Shown: positions 6,585 to 16,000 of the stretch, one piece after another
How positions within the stretch are numbered: position 1 is the stretch's first letter
Layout: the number at the start of each line of letters is the position of its first letter
NCBI GenBank assembly: GCA_945865705.1
Contig: CAMBEY010000005.1
Coordinates: 1 to 31,526, forward strand
Origin: Candidatus Sulfopaludibacter sp. SbA3
Lineage (GTDB): Bacteria > Acidobacteriota > Terriglobia > 2-12-FULL-54-10
Direction of reading: 5' to 3'
DNA length: 31,526 bases
Made by a program: the position numbers and the translations under genes
Notes under the pieces: model-generated
Told to the model about the DNA's origin: nothing
The model's database searches: none
The model's input: only the letters and a program-made list of their open reading frames with translations

Positions 6585-7913
6585 TTAGGAAAGTTCCTGG
6601 GCCAAGGCGTTGAAGGCCTCTTCGGCGGCGTCGAGCGTGATGTCGACGTCCTTATCCGTGTGCGCGGCGGAAACAAACCACGCCTCGAACTGCGAGGGCG
6701 GCAGCAGAATGTTGCGCTCGATCATGAGATGGAAAAATTTGGCGAAGCGGTCGCGGTCCGCGCGTTCGGCGCTCGACCAATCCACCACCGGGCCGGGCGT
6801 GAAGAAGAGCGTGAGCATGGAGCCCACGCGATTCACGCAAGTGGGGATGCGGGCATCCACGGCCAACTCTTGCAGGCCGTCGGCCAGCCGCTGTGAGCGC
6901 GCTTCCATCTCGGAGTACAGCAACGGGCGACGGCGCAACTCTTCCAGCATGGCGATTCCCGCAGCTACCGCCAGAGGATTTCCCGCCAGCGTCCCTGCTT
7001 GATACACCGGTCCTTCGGGTGCGACCATGTCCATGATGTCGGCGCGGCCGCCATAGGCACCGATGGGCAGACCGCCGCCGATGATTTTGCCCAGCGTGGT
7101 CAAATCGGGTCGAATCCCGTAAAGTTCTTGCGCGCCGCCGCGGCTCACGCGGAAGCCAGTCATCACCTCGTCGAAGATCAGCAACGAGCCGTCGCGCTGG
7201 GTTAACTCGCGCAACGCGGGCAGGAACCCTTGCGAGGGTGGCACGCAGCCCATGTTGCCCGCCACCGGCTCGACGATCACGGCAGCAATCTGCCCGGCGT
7301 GCTCCGCGAAGGCGCGTTCGGCGGTGGCCACGTCGTTATACGGCAGCGCGAGCGTCAGATCGGCAAACTCTTTGGGAACGCCGGCGGAGTCGGGCAAGGA
7401 AAACGTCGCCACGCCGGAGCCAGCCTTCACCAGCAGCGAATCGACATGCCCGTGATAGCCGCCGATAAACTTGATAATCTTCTTGCGCTCCGTGAAGCCG
7501 CGCGCCAGCCGGATGGCGGACATGGTGGCTTCCGTCCCCGACGTAACCAGGCGTACCTTCTCGACGGAAGGAACAATTTCATTGATCAACTCGGCTAGCC
7601 GGACTTCGGCTTCGGTGGCGAATCCAAAGGCCGTGCCGCGCTCAAGCGCCTGGCCCACAGCGCGCTCCACGTCGGGATGGGCATGGCCCAGCAGCAGCGG
7701 CCCCCAGGCACCGACATAATCGAGATAATGCTTGCCATCAGCGTCCACGACATTCGAGCCGCGTCCGCGAACAAGGAAGACAGGCGACGAGCCCACCGCC
7801 CGGAAAGCGCGCACAGGCGAATTCACTCCACCGGGAATGAGCTTGCGCGCGCGCTCGAAAAGTTCCGCCGAGCGCGATGTCTTCTGCGAAGTTGGGAAAA
7901 GGATATTTTGCAT
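6585..7913 (-). CDS. hemL: Glutamate-1-semialdehyde 2,1-aminomutase
   Basis: This PLP enzyme makes 5-aminolevulinate from glutamate-1-semialdehyde in the C5 tetrapyrrole pathway. The 442-residue protein fits the family. It has the N-terminal LFERARKLIPGGVNSPVRAF signature, YLDYVGAWGPLLLGHAHP, VTSGTEATMSAIRLARGFT (PLP phosphate region), LLIFDEVMTGFRVSRGGAQ with the PLP-contacting Asp, and TTLGKIIGGGLPIGAYGG with the Schiff-base lysine. ATG at 7913 is preferred over an in-frame GTG at 7919. It is transcribed alone towards the XRE gene; no other hem gene is adjacent. Confidence 0.97.
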   Translation of the reverse strand: MQNILFPTSQKTSRSAELFERARKLIPGGVNSPVRAFRAVGSSPVFLVRGRGSNVVDADGKHYLDYVGAWGPLLLGHAHPDVERAVGQALERGTAFGFATEAEVRLAELINEIVPSVEKVRLVTSGTEATMSAIRLARGFTERKKIIKFIGGYHGHVDSLLVKAGSGVATFSLPDSAGVPKEFADLTLALPYNDVATAERAFAEHAGQIAAVIVEPVAGNMGCVPPSQGFLPALRELTQRDGSLLIFDEVMTGFRVSRGGAQELYGIRPDLTTLGKIIGGGLPIGAYGGRADIMDMVAPEGPVYQAGTLAGNPLAVAAGIAMLEELRRRPLLYSEMEARSQRLADGLQELAVDARIPTCVNRVGSMLTLFFTPGPVVDWSSAERADRDRFAKFFHLMIERNILLPPSQFEAWFVSAAHTDKDVDITLDAAEEAFNALAQELS

Positions 7914-8063
7914 GTTCACTTGAGCGGCAAGATTGCCTGCCTCGACGACTGTATTCTATCATGGGCTACTACGAGGTTCTCATCATAGTACTGCTAAGTA
8001 GCGAGTGCGGTTGAATTGCCAAGTCAGACGAAGAGTATTACCAGACGACTTTTCGTTAATGGT

Positions 8064-8092
8064 TTGGGAAATTAGTTTGCGGTCAATATTAT
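8064..8092 (+). promoter_or_regulatory. Candidate sigma-70 promoter for the DUF5916 gene
   Basis: TTGGGA (8064-8069) and TATTAT (8087-8092) are separated by 17 bases. The pair lies about 80 bases upstream of the preferred start of the DUF5916 gene. Both hexamers differ from consensus and the region is AT-rich, so this is a plausible call rather than a strong one. Confidence 0.4.
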
Positions 8093-8171
8093 ATTGCCCC
8101 ATGATCGGAATCAAAAACGGAAAGTCTGGCTGAGCTGGGCACACTCCGAATCGCAAGGAAGGACAATCAAT

Positions 8172-9431
8172 TTGGTGTGCTCAATCGAAGGCTGGTTCCG
8201 AATAGATACCGCTCGGCACTATAGGTTACTCCTGATCTTTTTCGTCGTATTCATTCTTGCGAATACTTCGCCAATAGTTGCGCAGCAGCCCCCGTCGAGT
8301 GGCACCCCTCCACACGCAAGAAAATCACTAATTGCGGTCCACGCGACCGCGCCCATCTTGCTGGATGGATTACTGAACGAAGCGGAATGGCAAGGCGTCG
8401 AGCCCGCCTCCGGATTCGTGCAGTCCGACCCCGCGGAGGGAGAGCCTGCGACAGAAAATACCGAAGTTCGAATTCTCTACAATGATGAGAACCTATATAT
8501 CGGGGTAAACTGCCACGATGAAAAAGACGCCAACATCATCATCAATTCACTAAAGAAGGATTTCAACAACAACAGTACCGACACCTTCGAGGTGATCATC
8601 GACACCTTTCAGGACAGCCGTAACGGCTACCTGTTCGTAACCAATCCGGAAGGCGCCAAGCGGGATGTCCAGACAATGGATGAAGGTCGAACCAACAACG
8701 CGGACTGGGACACGGTGTGGGATGTTCGTGCGCACATGAATGGCGATGGCTGGACGGCTGAGATGATGATTCCGTTCAAGAGCCTCAGCTTCGATGAGGC
8801 CCGCCCGGAGCAAATCTGGGGAATTAATTTTTCGCGCCGCATTCGACGCAAGAACGAAATTACATTTTGGGCACCTATTCCTCGACGCTTTAACATTAAC
8901 CGTCTTTCGCTGGCGGGCAATTTGCTGGGGCTGGAAGAGTTACACCGCGGTCGCAACCTGCGCGTGAAACCATTTGTAGTCGGGGAGCTGAACAAGTACT
9001 TCACGCGTGAACCGCTTGTCAACAAATCGAAGCAGGGAGTCGATGTCAAATATAGCGTGACCCCATCGCTGACGATGGACCTTACCGCGAATACAGATTT
9101 TTCGCAGGTGGAAGTGGATGAGCAGCAGGTCAACCTGACGAGGTTCTCGTTGTTCTTTCCGGAGAAGCGGGAATTCTTTCTGGAAAACGACGGCATGTTC
9201 CAGTTCGGCGATCTCCAGGGCGAGCGCGGCCCGAATCGCTCGCTCGAAACGCAAATATTTTTCAGCCGCCGCATTGGCCTCGCGGCGGACGGCTCTCCGG
9301 CAAGATCGGGAACTACAGCGTGGGCTTCCTTGAGATGCAGACGAAGGACCACAGCAAATTTGTCACGGACAAATCCGGCAACCTCGTGCGCCAGGATATT
9401 CAGGGTGATAATTTCGGCGTGCTGCGCGTGA
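8172..9431 (+). CDS. CBM9-like / DUF5916 family protein, N-terminal part (broken gene)
   Basis: This is the first half of an outer-membrane protein with a carbohydrate-binding family 9-like domain followed by a DUF5916 beta-barrel region. I place the start at TTG 8172 because AAGGAAGGA lies 8 bases upstream; the frame is open from 8094. The signal peptide (HYRLLLIFFVVFILANTSPIVAQQ) is followed by ILLDGLLNEAEWQGVEPA, EVRILYNDENLYIGVNCHDE, FEVIIDTFQDSRNGYLF and WTAEMMIPFKSLSF, all CBM9-like strands. DUF5916 begins near INFSRRIRRKNEITFWAPIP and runs to FFSRRIGLAADGSP. Family similarity then stops at about 9300 and the rest of this frame to 9431 is out of register. The continuation is the overlapping frame 9320-10459. 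Substrate and function of the family are not established. Confidence 0.8.
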   Translation: MVCSIEGWFRIDTARHYRLLLIFFVVFILANTSPIVAQQPPSSGTPPHARKSLIAVHATAPILLDGLLNEAEWQGVEPASGFVQSDPAEGEPATENTEVRILYNDENLYIGVNCHDEKDANIIINSLKKDFNNNSTDTFEVIIDTFQDSRNGYLFVTNPEGAKRDVQTMDEGRTNNADWDTVWDVRAHMNGDGWTAEMMIPFKSLSFDEARPEQIWGINFSRRIRRKNEITFWAPIPRRFNINRLSLAGNLLGLEELHRGRNLRVKPFVVGELNKYFTREPLVNKSKQGVDVKYSVTPSLTMDLTANTDFSQVEVDEQQVNLTRFSLFFPEKREFFLENDGMFQFGDLQGERGPNRSLETQIFFSRRIGLAADGSPARSGTTAWASLRCRRRTTANLSRTNPATSCARIFRVIISACCA

Positions 9432-10459
9432 AGCGCAACATTTTGGCCAACTCCGATATCGGCGCCATCTTCATTAACCGCCAGGCCTCGCAGGGAAAAG
9501 ACTATAACCGCACGATGGGCGTCGATGCCAATCTGCGAATTCACGAGAACTACTCCGTTAATGCGTTTCTGGCCAAGACCAGCACTGACGGGGTGGCGGG
9601 CAAGGACCTGGCCGAAAAAGTCAGCTTCCTATATCACGACAGTCTCTGGAAGAGCCTGACCGTGTGGACCGACCTGCAGGAAAACTTCAACCCGGAAGTG
9701 GGCTTCACGCAGCGCACCGGAACCCGCTTCGTGCGCCACCGCTCGGACATGTATATCCGTCCGAAGGGCAGTCGTTTTGTCCGTGAATTCAATCCCCATA
9801 TTCTGGTGAATTATTTTATGGACGAAAGCAATCGACTGGTAACCACGAACAACCACTACGCCTTGCAGGTGTTTTTTCATAGTGGCGCCAGCATGGAGGT
9901 CCACTTCGACCCGCAATTCGACCGGCTCGACGCTCCCTTTGAGATTCGCAGGAATCCGTTGATTCCGTCGGTGACGATTCCCGCCGGCAAATACGAAGAT
10001 TATTTTTATTCTGTGGAACTCGGCTCCGATCCCAGCAAGGTGCTGTCCGCTAATTTCGCTCTGGAGAAGGGCCCATATTATGGGGGCAACAAGAACACGG
10101 TGAATCTGTCCGGCGCTTTCCGCCCCAGCTACCGTTTTGCAGTCGAGCCCAGGTATTCCATCAATCGCATCGCGCTCTCAAGCGTCGTCGTGAACGGCGT
10201 TGCGGGGCAGAGCGCTATATTTTCGACTCACTTGTTCAGCACGCGGATCAGCTACTATTCCAGCACCCGCATGTACCTCAGCGCCCTGCTGCAATACAAT
10301 AGCGACCGCAAACAACTGACCTCCAACATCCGCTATGATTTAATCCACCACCCGCTGAGCGACCTGTTCCTGGTCTATAACGAAGCGCGAGACACCAGCG
10401 GCGCGGGCAAGACCGACAAAAGTTTCACGGTCAAGTACACCCACATGTTTGCCTTCTGA
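9320..10459 (+). CDS. DUF5916 family protein, C-terminal part (broken gene)
   Basis: This frame continues the protein begun at 8172. The meaningful reading starts at 9290 (RLSGKIGNYSVGFLEMQTK), 30 bases before the first GTG codon, and is not an independent gene. It holds alternating beta strands of an outer-membrane barrel: GVLRVKRNILANSDIGAIFI, FNPEVGFTQRTGTRFVRH, and YDLIHHPLSDLFLVYNEARD. It ends in FTVKYTHMFAF, an aromatic C-terminus typical of barrel proteins. The shift relative to the N-terminal part is explained by loss of a segment of 3n+1 bases at 9290-9300. Whether this is a true pseudogene, a recent mutation or an assembly collapse cannot be decided here. Confidence 0.8.
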   Translation: MGFLEMQTKDHSKFVTDKSGNLVRQDIQGDNFGVLRVKRNILANSDIGAIFINRQASQGKDYNRTMGVDANLRIHENYSVNAFLAKTSTDGVAGKDLAEKVSFLYHDSLWKSLTVWTDLQENFNPEVGFTQRTGTRFVRHRSDMYIRPKGSRFVREFNPHILVNYFMDESNRLVTTNNHYALQVFFHSGASMEVHFDPQFDRLDAPFEIRRNPLIPSVTIPAGKYEDYFYSVELGSDPSKVLSANFALEKGPYYGGNKNTVNLSGAFRPSYRFAVEPRYSINRIALSSVVVNGVAGQSAIFSTHLFSTRISYYSSTRMYLSALLQYNSDRKQLTSNIRYDLIHHPLSDLFLVYNEARDTSGAGKTDKSFTVKYTHMFAF

Positions 10460-10683
10460 AGCAACTCCCCGGCGCGCATCCTGTCTCTGTCGCGCTACTT
10501 CCAATCGCTATAGTTTGGCAGCGCTAGATATTCTGGAGTCTCTCTTTCGCCTCGATGTCGTTGTACGAGGAAAACAGAAGAACGGAGTATTTCAGTGCCA
10601 GCCGAAGAGGGAGGATATCCACGAGAGGAAGATGCATGGAAATGCCGATGCAAAAGGCACAACCGGGAACAGATATCTATTGT

Positions 10684-11103
10684 CTATTTGGTATTCAGGA
10701 GGGGAATGCTATTGGGATCGGGAGGCGGCGGCACCGACTTGAGGAAAGCGTAGATCTCCGCCAGCGCCGAGTCTGAGATTTGACTCTGCGTTCTGTATGG
10801 CGGCATGGCGCGGCCCGGCTTGCGCACGAAGCTCACAAAGGCTGCAAGCGTTCTGCGGCTAGTGTCAATGCGCGGCCCGGTCTCGGCTCCTTGCCCGAAA
10901 TAACCGTGGCATGCGTAACAGGCATAAGTTACGAAATTCTGCTTTCCTTTTGCGATAGTTTCCGCCGAGGGAGCGGCCTGTGACAATGCTGGTTGCTGGG
11001 CTTGAACGGTTGCCGATGGGATGGCCAGCAGCATGACCAGCAAGAACAGCATCGCCTCAATGACCAATTTTCCTGAAACACGACACACCACGAAATGGTT
11101 CAC
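10684..11103 (-). CDS. Secreted mono-haem c-type cytochrome
   Basis: The 139-residue protein has a signal peptide (hydrophobic core about residues 15-31, ending TVQAQQ). A class-I cytochrome c domain follows, with the haem-binding motif CYACH at residues 62-66. A likely distal ligand is Met100 in KPGRAMPPY. The C-terminal helix (ALAEIYAFLKSVP) is typical of small diffusible cytochromes. GTG at 11103 is preferred over GTG at 11115 because GGAGGT lies just upstream of it. It is the last gene of the TonB receptor - ThDP enzyme - cytochrome run, 71 bases after the ThDP gene stop. Position suggests it takes electrons from the neighbouring periplasmic enzyme; that link is inference. Confidence 0.88.
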   Translation of the reverse strand: MNHFVVCRVSGKLVIEAMLFLLVMLLAIPSATVQAQQPALSQAAPSAETIAKGKQNFVTYACYACHGYFGQGAETGPRIDTSRRTLAAFVSFVRKPGRAMPPYRTQSQISDSALAEIYAFLKSVPPPPDPNSIPLLNTK

Positions 11104-11121
11104 AAGGACCTCCACGGTTTG

Positions 11122-11189
11122 GCCTAGTACGGTTGTGTGCCTAGTACGGTTGTGTGCCTAGTACGGTTGCGTGCCTAGTTCGGTTGCGT
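11122..11189. repeat. Four tandem copies of a 17-bp unit overlapping the ThDP gene stop
   Basis: The unit GCCTAGTACGGTTGTGT (plus-strand reading) occurs at 11122-11138 and 11139-11155 identically. It recurs at 11156-11172 with one change and at 11173-11189 with two. The last unit contains the stop codon and final codons of the ThDP enzyme. The other three look like downstream duplications of the gene's 3' end. They sit between that gene and the cytochrome gene. Confidence 0.95.
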
Positions 11190-13034
11190 GATGGTATCGA
11201 GCAACGCCGGCTCGCCACGCTCGACTACCGCTAGTGCACGGCGGATGGCCGGCCCGAGTTCACGCGGATTGTCGATGGGGCCCTCCGAGTACCAGCCCAA
11301 GCTACGCGCGAGTTGGGCATAGTCAATGTGGGGCTTGTCGAACACATTACCAAAGTGGCAACGGCTGATGTCGCGGTTGCGCTCGGCCGCCATCCGCGCC
11401 ACCACCATCACTTCCTGATTGTACGACCGGTTATTGTGCATGACGGTGAGCATCGGAATCTTATGATGCGCCGCTGTCCACAATGTTCCCGGTTGAAACA
11501 TGAGGTCGCCGTCGTTTTGCAGATTGATGGACAGGCGACCATACTTCCTGTTCGCCAGCGCCGCTCCCACAGCCGCCGGATTGCTGTAGCCGATGCCCAC
11601 CGACCCAGACTGTCCGATGTGGTGATAATACCTCTCAAAATCCCATAGCTTCCACGCCCAATCGCTCATACCGTCACTGCGGGAAACCAATGACCAATCC
11701 TTGGTTTTGATCTGCTCCCACAACTCGGCTGCGATCCGAGCCGTACTAATGGGACTGGAGTCCCAGCCATGCGAGGCCAGCACGCGGTCCCGCTCTCTGG
11801 ACTTTTGGTGGGCCTCCGCCAGTTTTACGCGGCGAGCAGCGAACGCGATCCTGCGATCAGAGGTGATGAGTCGCTTGACTTGTTCGATCAGCGCGGGAAG
11901 CGTCGCCTCGGCGTCGGCCGCGATCGGCACATCCGCTTCCTGATATTTCCCGAAATGCCAGTAGTTGCTCCGCGTAAAGAGGTCGAACGAGCTGATGCTG
12001 ATCAGCTTGGCGCCCGGCTTAAGACTGGATCGCGAAAGCAGCGGATGCTCCAGCGCCAGCACCACGTCCGCAGTTCGCAACACGCTGCTCTCCTGGCTGA
12101 GCGGATGCCTCGAAGGGAAGTTCATGCGTTGGATGGTGTCCACGACCGCGGCCTGCAAAAGCTCGGCTAGCTCGATGATATATTTCAGCCCGGCTGCGGT
12201 GCGCGCGGCGCGCTCGACGGCAAGCACCGGAAATTCCGCGCTTACCAGAAGCCGCGCAACTTCAGCGACTGCGGCGGAATCTCCCTGCGGCGCCGTATTC
12301 GGAGTGTACTTGGGGATATGCAGCTTGGTGCCCGCAGGAATCCGATCTTCCTGTAAACTTTTGTCCACGGTGATCGCCACGGGCATTTGTGGAGGTGTCA
12401 TAGCGACGGAATAGGCGCGGACCGCGGAGGCCGCAAAGTGGCTCAGCGAAACCGGCGAGTCATCCCACTTGGTAAAATCGCGGGCCATGCCAACAGGGTC
12501 CTGCGCGCTTCTGGAATTGGGATTTTCAATGGAGTTCCCGAGTAGCAGGTAAACCGGCACGCGGTCGCAGAACGCGCTGTAGACCGCCATGGATGCGTGC
12601 TGCAAACCCACCGAACTGTAAATCAAAGCCGCCAGAGGCTTGCCTTCAATTTTGAAGAAGCCGTGGGCGATAGCCACCGCGGCTTCCTCATGCAGACAGG
12701 TGATCAGTTCCGGGTTCTTGTTTCCGGTGTAGTTGATGATGGATTCCTGCAGACCGCCGGAGTCGGAGTGAGGATTAATGGTGACATAATCGAAGCCCAA
12801 CGGCTTGAGTACGTCCATCATGAAGTCGGAGCCGTGGCGCTCCTCGCTCAAGACCTCTACCGTGGTCTCGGCTACACCTTGGGCCGCCATCCCAGCTGGG
12901 GCCGCCACAGCGCCAGCTGGCGCGGGTTGCTGCGCAGTCAGAGCTTGAGTGCTGGCAACGAGCGCCGCTCCGCTAGTAGCAGCTACTTTAAGAAAGCTGC
13001 GACGATCTAGCGAACTCTTCTCTGGTTCTTCCAT
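11175..13034 (-). CDS. Tat-exported thiamine diphosphate-dependent enzyme (acetolactate synthase-like superfamily)
   Basis: The 619-residue protein begins with a twin-arginine signal (DRRSFLK at 10-16, then an Ala-rich hydrophobic stretch, cleavage likely near ALTAQQ). Residues from about 60 form the three-domain ThDP fold of acetolactate synthase-like enzymes. The pyrimidine-binding domain has CLHEEAAVAIAHGFFKIEG with the catalytic Glu116, and SSVGLQHASMAVYSAFCDRV. The PP domain has GSVGIGYSNPAAVGAALA and NDGD (507-510) followed by HNN (533-535), a variant of the GDG...NN Mg-ThDP motif. ATG 13034 has GGGAGG about 11 bases upstream. Proteins like this are annotated only as ThDP-requiring; decarboxylase, lyase or oxidase activity cannot be chosen. 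A Tat signal implies it is folded with cofactor in the cytoplasm and works in the periplasm, which is unusual. It lies 40 bases after the TonB receptor gene. Confidence 0.87.
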   Translation of the reverse strand: MEEPEKSSLDRRSFLKVAATSGAALVASTQALTAQQPAPAGAVAAPAGMAAQGVAETTVEVLSEERHGSDFMMDVLKPLGFDYVTINPHSDSGGLQESIINYTGNKNPELITCLHEEAAVAIAHGFFKIEGKPLAALIYSSVGLQHASMAVYSAFCDRVPVYLLLGNSIENPNSRSAQDPVGMARDFTKWDDSPVSLSHFAASAVRAYSVAMTPPQMPVAITVDKSLQEDRIPAGTKLHIPKYTPNTAPQGDSAAVAEVARLLVSAEFPVLAVERAARTAAGLKYIIELAELLQAAVVDTIQRMNFPSRHPLSQESSVLRTADVVLALEHPLLSRSSLKPGAKLISISSFDLFTRSNYWHFGKYQEADVPIAADAEATLPALIEQVKRLITSDRRIAFAARRVKLAEAHQKSRERDRVLASHGWDSSPISTARIAAELWEQIKTKDWSLVSRSDGMSDWAWKLWDFERYYHHIGQSGSVGIGYSNPAAVGAALANRKYGRLSINLQNDGDLMFQPGTLWTAAHHKIPMLTVMHNNRSYNQEVMVVARMAAERNRDISRCHFGNVFDKPHIDYAQLARSLGWYSEGPIDNPRELGPAIRRALAVVERGEPALLDTITQPN

Positions 13035-13074
13035 GACGATTCTCACCTCCCGGTATTGATCCGACTCCGACGCA

Positions 13075-16000
13075 TCAGAAGCTGTATCTTAAACCAAATT
13101 GAATCTGCCGCGCCGAGCCGCGAGTGGTGGAGATACGGCCAGCGTCGGCGGCCAACAAACCGTTGGTGAAAATGGTGGTTCCCGGCGAGCCGAAGTTCGG
13201 TCGGTTAAAGAGGTTGAAGAACTCCGCGCGGAACTGCACACGATGCGATTCCTGGAACTGGAAGTTCTTTTGTACGGAGAAGTCCATGGTGGCCAGCCCA
13301 GGAGAAATGAGCGTGTTGCGGCCTAAGGTGCCGAAATAGCCTGGCTCGGAAGGCACGAACTGGGTAGTGTCGAAATACTTGTCTGGACCGCCCAGCACGG
13401 GATTGCTGTTGCCACCGGGAGTCAGATTCACGCGCAGTGACTCGACCGACCCGATCAGCGTGTTCTGGGTAGCGCTGTTGTCATGCACGGAGAGCGGATA
13501 CCCGTCCGTCAGCGTGAGTATCCCATTCACTAGCCAGCCGCCGGCGATGGCGCCCGCGATGCCGGTGAGGTTTTTGGTTGGCAGTTCATAAGTAAAATTC
13601 GTGGTCATGGAATTGCGGATGTCGAAGCCGGAGAGTCCTTGCTTTTCCTGCATGTCCCAGTAGTAGATGCCGCGCTGGCCCTGCGGCAGTTCGTCGCCGC
13701 CGCTGGTGACGCCGGAGCCCTGATCGATAGACTTCGAGAAATTGTAGGCGAGTTGCACCTGCAAGCCTTGCGCCATGCGCTTCTGCACGCCCACAGCAAG
13801 GCCGTGGAAGTAGCTGTTGGCGTTGGAGGACTGCGCGCGCATCTCGCCGAAGTTAGGATTAACCAACGCCGCACCGGCAGAGAAATGCTTGCGCCCCGTA
13901 GGATTGTTCGGGAAACCATCCCAGCGACGGATGTTGGGCAGTGTCTGGTGCAGCAGATGCAAACCGCGTGAGCCAGTGTACCCGGCCGAGGCCACCCAGT
14001 CCGTGCCGAATGCTTTCTGCAGCGTCATGCTCCAGCGATGGATATAGGCGTTCGACTGATTCGGTTCCATGTAGCGCAGATTAAATGTAGAGAATGTCGG
14101 GCTATTGATCAGATCGAGATACTGATTCACGGCATTCGGCGCCATCTGCAGGGAGCGGTTCGCCGGTACCGAACCAGCGCCAGTGGCGCGCAGGCGAGCG
14201 GTTTCCACGAACGGCGGCAGCTCCTGGAGCGAGGTGCGCAACTGATAGAGCACCGGGTAATCGAAGAAGATGCCATAGCCGCCGCGTACGGAGAAGGTGC
14301 GGTCGCCAGGCGCCCAGGCGAAGCCGAAGCGCGGGCTGAAGCTCTTCAACGTGGGGTTCTGGAAATACTCGACGATGTCGGACTTTACGAACGGCCGTGG
14401 CTCGTTTTTGTACTGTGCCGCCACCTGGGTGGTTACGGAGACGAACGGATCGAAGATGCTCTCGAGCGTCGAGATCAGGTGATCGTCCTCATCCGGCACG
14501 GTGACGAACTCATAGCGCAGGCCAAGGTTAAAGGTGAGCGACTGCGCCACCTGCCAGTTGTCCTGGAAGTAGCCGCCGAACAGAAGCTGACGCAGATTGC
14601 GCGTGGGGCTCTCGGCGCCGGGACGGAATACCTGGAAATCATTGGCGTTGTTGAGCAGAAAGTCGGCCAGGCTGTTGAAGGCGAAGATGCCATTGCAGCC
14701 GCGGCTGCAGGCGTCCTGAACATAGCGGAAGCGCTTGATCTCCGTGCCGAAACGCAAGGAGTGATCGCCGCTGGTGAGGGAAACTCCCTCTTTGAACTGA
14801 AGCGCCTTCTGGGTGGTAGCCTGGGGGTTGACTCGATAACCAACGCGAGTGAGGCTGCTGGTGATGCCGATTTCACCCACTCGGTCGCGGTCCGGATGGA
14901 AGCGCAGCGCGCTGGTGTCGCGCGAGCCCACCGCAAGGTCGCCGGCCACTTCACTGAGGCTGTAGCCGAACTTCATTTCATTGATCAGGGTCGGCGAGAG
15001 TATGGAGGTGTGATTCACGGCCAAGGTCTGCTTCTTGCTGGTGGCCGCCGTGGCCACCTCGGTCAGATCGCAAAGGAATCCGCAGGGTAGCCGCGAGCTG
15101 TCATTCCAACTGTATGTCACCGCGATCATGCCAGCCTTGGCGTTGGAAAGATGATGGTCGAGCTTGCCAGTTGCCGTGTCATCATCCACCGGTCGCCGCT
15201 CGAATCCCGAAATGACCATAGTCCCGGGATCGGTGCCTTCGTTCGGCAGCGGTGTATTCCCCACGCCCGGCACGGGCCACAGCGCCAGATAAGGTACGAT
15301 GCGAGGGTCAACGGCTACATTCACCACCTGCACAGGATTCGTGCTGTTGCGTACGCCCTGTCCGCGGCGGCCTTCGTTTGACAGCGTAGTAAACCTTTCG
15401 GTGTTCAGCGCGCGCTCGCGCATACCTTCAAAGCTGGCGAAGTAGAAGGTGCGGTCCTGCCGGATGGGTCCGCCGAGTGAGCCGCCGTACTGGTTCTGCT
15501 TGAACTCGCTGCTGACGCCGCCGCCCAGCGCGTTGTCCTCCCACTTGGAGGCGTCCAGATTGTCATTGCGCAGCGTCCAGAAACCCGAGCCGTGAATCGA
15601 GTTGGTGCCCGACTTGGTGACCGCGCTGATGATAGCGCCCGCCGCGCTTTGGTATTCGGCGGAGTAGTTGTTCACCACCACCTGAAATTCCTTCACCGTC
15701 TCGGCGCCCGTATACGCGCCGCCGGCGCCCTGCGGGTTGCTTGATAGATCGGAGTTCGAGACGCCATCCATCAGGAACAGGTTCTGCGTGCCGCGCGCAC
15801 CCGCCACGGTGATCTTGTCGCCCATGCCCGCCTGAATGCCGCCCACGCCGGCGGGACTCTTCAGCACGCCGGGCTGTAGGAAGGCAAACTGCGTCAGGTC
15901 GCGGTTGCGCAGCGGCAACTCCTCGACGCGGCGTTCGACGTCAATCACCTGCGCGACCGTTGCAGTGGTGGTCTCGATGAGCGGAGCCTCGCCGGTGACC

